From Clostridia bacterium (lineage in GTDB: Bacteria; Bacillota_A; Clostridia; Christensenellales; Aristaeellaceae): a stretch of 15,385 nt of DNA. The notes under the pieces were generated by a model. The model ran no database searches and was not told the origin of the DNA. It saw only the letters and a list, made by a program, of their open reading frames with translations. The stretch is from contig JAFXSH010000114.1 of assembly GCA_017525805.1 (NCBI GenBank), positions 1 through 15,385 on the forward strand. Direction: 5' to 3'. Within the stretch, counting starts at the first letter, position 1. The number at the start of each line of letters is the position of its first letter. Of this stretch, positions 15,206 through 15,385 are shown in pieces. The translations under genes and the position numbers were made by a program.

Positions 15206-15385
15206 TTATTGCTGTGCAGCGTAATATACGATCCTGCCGCCCAGCTCGGAAAAGCTCTTGGCGAACGTGTCGTAATCAATGATGACCGTGGTGCCGGCGT
15301 TGGGGTCCCGGTAGGTGAGGGAGGTATCGTCATAGCCGCAGACCACCACGGCGTGCTCGCCGCCCGGCCAGTGAACCAATTCCCC
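15206..15385 (-). CDS. C-terminal end of a C39-like peptidase (Peptidase_C39_2 type), 5' part outside window
   Basis: Fifty-nine codons are visible, ending at a TAA 51 bases before the decarboxylase start. The stretch GGEHAVVVCGYDDTSLTYRD followed by PNAG, and ending in F.ELGGRIVYY, is the characteristic end of the papain-like C39_2 fold: the His of EHAVVV and the Asp/Asn of RDPN are the second and third catalytic residues. The nucleophile Cys and any signal peptide lie beyond the window. Such proteins are usually secreted cysteine peptidases of unknown target. Close spacing suggests it is in the same operon as the decarboxylase and asparaginase. Confidence 0.8.
   Translation of the reverse strand, partial: GELVHWPGGEHAVVVCGYDDTSLTYRDPNAGTTVIIDYDTFAKSFSELGGRIVYYAAQQ

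Noticed and set aside
15151..15333. Minus-strand frame of 60 codons with its own ATG
   Set aside because: The overlapping frame ending at 15206 gives a recognisable C39_2 peptidase tail, while this one gives a Pro/Ser/Thr-rich sequence without a family.
1..15385. CRISPR array, tRNA/rRNA genes, insertion sequences, phage attachment sites
   Set aside because: No regular short repeats with spacers, no cloverleaf-type sequence, no transposase motif or terminal inverted repeats were seen by reading. A covariance-model scan would be the decisive test for RNA genes.

Overview
The window reads as a stretch of a Bacillota (Clostridia-type) chromosome, probably a gut anaerobe. The reasons are AGGAGG-type ribosome binding sites in front of nearly every gene, many short Lys-rich Sec signal peptides ending in SLAE or AFAE, an HisM/GlnP-type permease fused to its substrate-binding domains, and moderately GC-rich coding sequence by eye. 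Genus-level placement is not possible from the sequence alone. Every gene lies on the minus strand, so transcription runs from high to low coordinates.

Right part (15385 to about 11090): the tail of a C39-like peptidase gene, an aspartate 4-decarboxylase homologue with a clear Sec signal peptide, an exported type II L-asparaginase, and a bile acid:sodium symporter-family (BASS) transporter whose frame is broken by a one-base loss in a C run. A short ORF with a strong ribosome binding site and a likely rho-independent terminator follow. Asparaginase and decarboxylase together would convert Asn to Asp to Ala + CO2, apparently outside the membrane.

Middle part (about 11090 to 5123): a good sigma-A promoter starts a second unit. 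It holds a small cytosolic HAD phosphatase, an exported Agp-like histidine acid phosphatase carrying a gutted peptidase-C26 segment at its N-terminus, a small membrane-anchored protein, an exported fusion of a complete C26 glutamine-amidotransferase-like hydrolase with a HAD phosphatase, the wreck of a VOC-family (glyoxalase fold) gene, and an exported tyrosine-phosphatase-like protein. Four phosphatase-type proteins of three unrelated folds sit within about 6 kb, three of them exported. The C26-HAD and C26-remnant/acid-phosphatase genes share their first 93 codons and are clearly paralogous.

Left part (5020 to 1): a polar amino-acid ABC importer. One 1528-residue polypeptide carries five tandem SBP_bac_3 units, each in the order lobe 2 then lobe 1 with a linker at the usual lobe 1-lobe 2 hinge, followed by the permease domain. 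The ATPase gene overlaps its 3' end by 8 bases and runs off the window.

Taken together, the window looks like an extracytoplasmic scavenging locus: exported enzymes strip phosphate, gamma-glutamyl/amide groups and carboxylate from small molecules, and a multi-receptor importer takes up amino acids. That linkage is inference from gene order. The domain calls rest on visible motifs. The most unusual items are the five-unit receptor-permease, the exported PLP decarboxylase next to an exported asparaginase, and the internally deleted C26 domain.
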